In this document: in pieces, positions 59,881 through 64,000 of the stretch | Layout of the letters: every line of letters begins with the position of its first letter | Position numbering within the stretch: the stretch's first letter is position 1 | Assembly: GCA_023473665.1 (NCBI GenBank) | Contig: JAMCYM010000003.1 | Coordinates: 186,001-250,000 of the forward strand | Source: Candidatus Marsarchaeota archaeon | GTDB taxonomy: Archaea > Micrarchaeota > Micrarchaeia > Micrarchaeales > Micrarchaeaceae | DNA: 64,000 nt | Direction of reading: 5' to 3' | Position numbers and translations under genes: made by a program | Notes under the pieces: model-generated | Told to the model about the DNA's origin: nothing | The model's input: the letters and a program-made list of their open reading frames with translations, nothing else | Databases searched by the model: none

Positions 59881-60951
59881 TCAACCCTGCCAGAAGCCTG
59901 CGCTTATGGCCTCGTCCTCCTCGCCCTTGAGCACATCAGGCATGAAGCTGTAAACGTTCTCGAACATGCTCCTGGGGTCGGGCTTGAACTGCTCTGCCTT
60001 CTCCACTGCCTCGTCTATGAGCTTCAGCTGCTCGTCCTGCATCTTGCCTTCCATGCTGTCGTTCCAGAGCCTCTTGCCCTCTAGATATTTCCTGACGCGC
60101 GCGATCGGATCCTTCGCCTTCCATGCTTCGACATCAGCGTCAGGCCTGTACTTCGTCGGGTCGTCGGCCGTCGTGTGCATGCTCATCCTGTACGTCACAG
60201 CCTCTATGAGCGTCGGCCCTGTCGCGGTGTCGCTTATCGCGTCGCTCGTGGCCTTGTACATGGCAATTACGTCATTGCCATCCACTTGCATGCATTTTAT
60301 GCCTGCGGCGATGCCCTTCTGCGCGAGCGTCTGTGCCGCCGACTGCTTCGACCTGGGCACCGATATGGCCCACTGGTTGTTCTCTATGATAATGACAAGC
60401 GGCAGCTTGAAGACGCCAGCGAAGTTTATGCTCTCGTAGAAGTCGCCCTCTGACGTGCCGCCGTCGCCGACGTACGCTATCGTAGCAGATCCGGTCTTCC
60501 TGTACTTCTGCGCGTACGCCATCCCAACGCTGTGCGGCAGCTGCGTGCTCACAGGCACCGCCACCGGCAGGCCGTTCACGCTCTTCGGCACCGCATTCCC
60601 CTCCTCGAAGCCTCGCCAGTAAACGAAGAAATCCTCGAGCGGCAGCCCTCTCACAAGATAAACTGCATGCTGCCTGAAGTTCGGCACAAAGATGTCGTTC
60701 TGGCGCATAGCCGATGCGCTGCCCACCTGGACGGCCTCCTCGCCTATCAGCGGTGCATACGTTACAGCCCTCCCCTGCCTCTGCAAGCTGAGCGTCTTCG
60801 CGTCAAGGGCCCTTGCGAAGCTCATCTTCCTGTACATGTCCAGTATCTTGTCGTCAGTGAGTTCCTTGGGCATCAGGCTGGCGTCTATAGCGCCGCTCTC
60901 ATCCATTACCTGCATGTAACTTATAGAACCGTTGTAGACCTCCTTCAGCAT
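59881..60951 (-). CDS. pdhA: 2-oxoacid dehydrogenase E1 alpha subunit
   Basis: A 356-residue thiamine-diphosphate subunit. The cofactor motif runs from GDGGTSEGDFYESINFAG to the IENNQWAIS asparagines (near 168-197). The phosphorylation-loop-like YRMSMHTTADDPTKYRP is present near 250. Substrate (pyruvate or branched-chain oxoacid) cannot be settled by eye; branched-chain-type E1 is common in related archaea. First gene of the five-gene operon. ATG 60951 is preferred to GTG 60954. Confidence 0.93.
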   Translation of the reverse strand: MLKEVYNGSISYMQVMDESGAIDASLMPKELTDDKILDMYRKMSFARALDAKTLSLQRQGRAVTYAPLIGEEAVQVGSASAMRQNDIFVPNFRQHAVYLVRGLPLEDFFVYWRGFEEGNAVPKSVNGLPVAVPVSTQLPHSVGMAYAQKYRKTGSATIAYVGDGGTSEGDFYESINFAGVFKLPLVIIIENNQWAISVPRSKQSAAQTLAQKGIAAGIKCMQVDGNDVIAMYKATSDAISDTATGPTLIEAVTYRMSMHTTADDPTKYRPDADVEAWKAKDPIARVRKYLEGKRLWNDSMEGKMQDEQLKLIDEAVEKAEQFKPDPRSMFENVYSFMPDVLKGEEDEAISAGFWQG

Positions 60952-61117
60952 CACATCGCCAGATTTCCGTATATCTCTGCAATCTTATTTTAATGTTTCC
61001 GCAACGCGAAGGAATATATGGTGCTACCTTTTGTTAAGTACCATTTGGCATGCCCGCTAAGTTTCCTGGCCGATGCACAAAAGAATTATAAATGGAGTTG
61101 CAGCCAATTAGAGGTGT

Positions 61118-61411
61118 ATGGTCGATTTTCAGAAGGTTGATGCCACGCTGCTCGAGCGCATCTGCTCAGACGCAAAGCTCACTCTGGACGACTCAGAAAA
61201 GGAGAGGTTCGTCACCGAGATGTCGGAGATACTCGCGGCATTCAGGTCGATAGGCGAAGCCGAAACGGAGGGCGTGCGGCCGGCCTATCACCCCACTGCG
61301 GTAGAGAATGTCTGGCGTGACGATGCCCCGGCAAGGAAAAGAAAGATTGACATAAAGAAAAACACAGATGCGCTGGAAGGCGGCTATATAGTGGGTCCAA
61401 AACTAGTATGA
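61118..61411 (+). CDS. gatC: Asp/Glu-tRNA amidotransferase subunit C
   Basis: A 97-residue clamp subunit wrapping GatA and GatB. Family features are DATLLERICSDAKLTLDDSE and EMSEILAAFRSIGEAETEGV, then the downstream WRDDAPARK. GatCAB converts misacylated Asp-tRNA-Asn (and in bacteria Glu-tRNA-Gln) to the amide form; archaea use GatDE for the latter, so Asn is the likely role. TATAAATGG near 61089 may be its TATA box. Its stop overlaps an ATG (ATGA) that would be the expected gatA start. Confidence 0.9.
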   Translation: MVDFQKVDATLLERICSDAKLTLDDSEKERFVTEMSEILAAFRSIGEAETEGVRPAYHPTAVENVWRDDAPARKRKIDIKKNTDALEGGYIVGPKLV

Positions 61412-61565
61412 CAAGGCGGTTCTATTAATAGACGTAAAGACATTTCTGGAGGACGTCAGGGCGGGTCGTGTCGACCTTGAGGACTTTGCGGCAAAAGTCA
61501 AGGAAAGCGCCAAATCTATACAGGAAATATATTCTCCTTTCATAACGATAAATCCCTCATTTGGC

Positions 61566-62816
61566 ATGCAGCGTAAAAGCGGCGGCGCTTTATCCTATCT
61601 CCCTGTCTCTGTGAAGGACTGCATATGCACAGAGGGGCTCAGGACCACTGCAGGCTCGAGGATTCTCGACAGTTACGTGCCTACCTATGATGCGACTGCG
61701 GTATCAAAGGCCAAGGCCGCCGGCGGATTGATACTTGGGAAGACGGCACAGGATGAATTCGGGTTTGGTACGTTCTCAGACACATGCGCGTATTCAGTGC
61801 CAAAGAACCCTCTAGATCCCGAAAGGACCTGCGGGGGCAGCAGCGGTGGTGCAGGATGCCTGACCGCAGCGGCAGACTTCCCGCACATAGCGATAGCAGA
61901 ATCTACAGGCGGCAGCATAACTGCACCGGCAGCGTTCACCGGCACAGTCGGGCTGACCCCTACCTACGGGCGCGTATCCAGGTATGGCCTTATAGACTAT
62001 TCCAACAGCATGGACAAGATCGGAGTGATAGCAAGGGAGGTGTACGACTCTGCGCTGATGCTCTCCGTGCTATCAGGCCATGATCCTCTAGACTCGACGA
62101 GTCACAAGGCCGGACCTGAGGACTTTACACGGCACGTAGGCAAGAGCATAAAGGGGATCAAGATAGGAATCCCAAAGGAATACTTTGAAGGCGTGGACGG
62201 AAAGATCTCAAAGCCTGTGTACGACGCGATACATAAGCTCGAAGCAATTGGCGCCGAGCTGGTCGACGTAAGCCTTCCGTACACGAGGTACGCGATTTCC
62301 GCATATTACATAATAGCGATGGGCGAAGCCTCGACAAACCTGGCAAGGTACTGCGGGATGCGATATGGAGCCCATGACGAAATAGCTGGCGAGTTCTCTG
62401 AATATTTCTCGAAAATACGTTCGAAGGGCTTCGGCGAAGAAGCCAAGCGCAGGATAATACTCGGAACGTACGTGCGCGCGGCCGGTTTCAGGGATGCATA
62501 TTACACCAAGGCGCTGAAGGTCCGCGCCCTACTTATACGGGAATTCAAGGAGGCATTCTCAAAAATCGACACGCTTGCAACGCCCTCAATGCCTATATTG
62601 CCGCCGAGGTTCGACGAGATAAGCGCTATGTCGCCCCTCGAGAAGTACAACATGGACAAGATGACGACCGCGCCTAACCTGTGCGGCTTCCCGACGATAT
62701 CTGTGCCCGCCGGCAAGGTCGACGGGCTTCCTGTCGGCATGCAGCTGATTGCCGATCATTTCCAGGAGGGCAGGCTTATAAGCGCCGCCTCGGCGCTGGA
62801 AGGTGGTTATGATTAG
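61566..62816 (+). CDS. gatA: Asp/Glu-tRNA amidotransferase subunit A (5' end disrupted)
   Basis: The amidase subunit that frees ammonia from glutamine. The Ser-cisSer-Lys triad is present: Lys in PVSVKDCI, the glycine/serine loop TCGGSSGGAG and ESTGGSITAPAAFTG; GLTPTYGRVSRYGLIDYSNS matches archaeal GatA. The first in-frame ATG is 61566, but coding clearly extends upstream to about 61413 (TFLEDVRAGRVDLEDFAAKV resembles a normal GatA N terminus) with no ATG, GTG or TTG. The expected ATGA start at 61408 is in another frame. A one-base loss or an unusual start codon is implied. Confidence 0.88.
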   Translation: MQRKSGGALSYLPVSVKDCICTEGLRTTAGSRILDSYVPTYDATAVSKAKAAGGLILGKTAQDEFGFGTFSDTCAYSVPKNPLDPERTCGGSSGGAGCLTAAADFPHIAIAESTGGSITAPAAFTGTVGLTPTYGRVSRYGLIDYSNSMDKIGVIAREVYDSALMLSVLSGHDPLDSTSHKAGPEDFTRHVGKSIKGIKIGIPKEYFEGVDGKISKPVYDAIHKLEAIGAELVDVSLPYTRYAISAYYIIAMGEASTNLARYCGMRYGAHDEIAGEFSEYFSKIRSKGFGEEAKRRIILGTYVRAAGFRDAYYTKALKVRALLIREFKEAFSKIDTLATPSMPILPPRFDEISAMSPLEKYNMDKMTTAPNLCGFPTISVPAGKVDGLPVGMQLIADHFQEGRLISAASALEGGYD

Positions 62817-64000
62817 GGTAATGATAGGGCTGGAGGTGCACTGCCAGCTCAATACCGAGAGCAAGCTCTTCTGCCAGTGCGAGGCATACCTCAGCGATGC
62901 AAAGCCCAACGAATCGACATGCGAGGTCTGCCTTGGCTATCCAGGGGCCAAGCCGGTGCTGAACAAGAGGGCCGTGGACCACGTGATAAGCATTGGCCTC
63001 GCCCTTGGCTGTGCGATAAACAGCGAGACATACTTCTCAAGGAAGACATACTTCTACCCTGACATGCCGAAGAACTTCCAGATAACGCAGTACGAGGTTC
63101 CTATAGCTATGGGCGGCAAGATTGACGTGAACGGCTCGGCAATAAGGATACGCCGCGTGCACCTCGAGGAGGATCCGGCAAGGATAATATACGCGAACGG
63201 TAACCTCGAGACCACGAGCTACGTCTTGGTGGACTACAACAGGGCAGGCGTTCCATTGGCCGAGATAGTGACAGAGCCCGACATCAAGAGCCCGAGAGAG
63301 GCGCGCGCTTTCCTAGACAAGCTGTCTACGATTCTGGACTACCTGAAGGTCTACGACCAGGCGAGGGGCGCATCAATAAGAGTGGACGCCAACATATCGA
63401 TAGAAGGGGGCGAACGCGCTGAGATAAAGAATATTACTGGCTTCGAGAGCGTCGAGAAGGCACTGAACTACGAGATAGTCAGGCAGCAGAACCTGCTCAG
63501 GTTGGGCAGGAAGATAGAACGCGAGACCAGGCACTTCGACGAGATAGCTAAGACAACAAGCCCCCTAAGGAAGAAGGAGTTCGAAGAGGATTACGGCTAC
63601 ATATTCGATCCGGACCTGCCGGTCCTTGGCCTGTCAGAGGAGTGGATTGCAGGCATAAGGGGCAGCATGCCCGAGCTGCCTGACAGCATGGTGGAAAGGC
63701 TGGCAAGGGATTACAGCATAAGCAGGTACGATGCGAAGGTGATAGTCTACACCGGCAGCGACTTCGCAGCATTCTTTGAGGAAACGTGCAGGTTGCACGG
63801 CAAGCCACTCGCCGTATCAAGGTGGATGACGAACTACCTGCTCAAGAGCCTGAACTGGAGATCCGAGCGCATATCGCAATCTAAGGTGAGGCCGGACACG
63901 TTTGCCGAGCTCCTCGGCCTGATGGACAGGGGCAGCATAGGCGAGAGATACGCTAAGGAGCTGATAAAGGAATACGTCGATACAGGTGCAAGCCCCTCAG
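62809..64000 (+). CDS. gatB: Asp/Glu-tRNA amidotransferase subunit B (partial)
   Basis: At least 397 residues, running off the right edge without a stop. It begins MIRVMIGLEVHCQLNTESKL with the zinc cysteines in FCQC and CEVCLG, then FYPDMPKNFQITQYEVPIA, RRVHLEEDPARIIY and VDYNRAGVPLAEIV, all typical of GatB, the subunit that binds and activates the mischarged tRNA. ATG 62809 overlaps the gatA stop by 8 bases; ATG 62821 is possible. The helical YqeY-like tail lies mostly beyond the window. Confidence 0.93.
   Translation, partial: MIRVMIGLEVHCQLNTESKLFCQCEAYLSDAKPNESTCEVCLGYPGAKPVLNKRAVDHVISIGLALGCAINSETYFSRKTYFYPDMPKNFQITQYEVPIAMGGKIDVNGSAIRIRRVHLEEDPARIIYANGNLETTSYVLVDYNRAGVPLAEIVTEPDIKSPREARAFLDKLSTILDYLKVYDQARGASIRVDANISIEGGERAEIKNITGFESVEKALNYEIVRQQNLLRLGRKIERETRHFDEIAKTTSPLRKKEFEEDYGYIFDPDLPVLGLSEEWIAGIRGSMPELPDSMVERLARDYSISRYDAKVIVYTGSDFAAFFEETCRLHGKPLAVSRWMTNYLLKSLNWRSERISQSKVRPDTFAELLGLMDRGSIGERYAKELIKEYVDTGASPS

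Noticed and set aside
1-64000. CRISPR array or rRNA genes
   Set aside because: No regularly spaced repeats and no rRNA-like conserved stretches were seen when reading both strands; the only large repeat is inside atpB.

Overview
This window is archaeal chromosome. It carries archaeal-type information genes (Top6B, PheST, ValS, uS15, eS1, eL21, Rpo4, a TBP-domain protein, a histone-fold protein, RfcL, RtcB, GatCAB), an A-type ATP synthase cluster, a tetraether-lipid-synthase-like radical SAM protein and dolichol-pathway enzymes. Most genes are GC-rich with heavy use of ATA for isoleucine and are tightly packed, often with 1-10 base gaps or ATGA-type overlaps. TATA boxes lie 25-30 bases upstream of several start codons, which suggests many leaderless messages. 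Compact proteins, a single-domain TBP and a shortened TrmI fit a DPANN lineage, and the gene mix resembles Micrarchaeota/ARMAN; that placement is inference, not proof.

Layout. 1-5624 (+): a VirB4/HerA-like ATPase followed by five poorly known small, zinc-ribbon, coiled-coil and membrane proteins. 5629-7766 (-): Top6B and a Pno1/Dim2-type KH protein. 7986-10516 (+): Tes-like radical SAM protein and an unknown partner. 10532-14388 (-): PheT, PheS and a secreted, membrane-anchored protein. 14553-23506: TRAM protein, ValS, uS15, eS1, paired small transporters, TopA, superoxide dismutase, TrmI and the single-repeat TBP. 23600-26365: eL21, DUF655, Rpo4, MoxR ATPase and a pilin-like protein. 26391-35414 (-): the ATP synthase cluster, in which atpB is disrupted by a 602-base direct duplication. 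35574-37633: RtcB and an F420-dependent-reductase-like protein.

The region 37640-43355 differs from the rest. Two AT-rich blocks of small membrane-protein genes (37640-41020 and about 41852-43281) each stop at the 3' end of a tRNA-Arg gene (CCG and GCG anticodons). A GC-rich RibA-like gene lies between them. The second block is bounded by an 11-base direct repeat of the tRNA 3' end and 10-base inverted repeats, so it looks like an integrated element. A related membrane-protein motif occurs in both blocks.

43431-55491 holds three lipid-carrier/N-glycosylation genes (GPT-like transferase, polyprenol kinase, cis-prenyltransferase) among a histone with a basic tail, endonuclease IV, a DUF2070 protein, RfcL, a RecJ-like DHH phosphoesterase, a surface protein built from paired-cysteine repeats, an XRE regulator and a flavin reductase. 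55527-60951 (-) encodes a complete 2-oxoacid dehydrogenase complex (E1a, E1b, E2, E3) plus an alpha/beta hydrolase. 61118-64000 (+) is gatC-gatA-gatB; gatA appears frame-disrupted at its 5' end and gatB runs off the window. No rRNA or CRISPR array was seen, and no gene-free stretch exceeds 300 bases.
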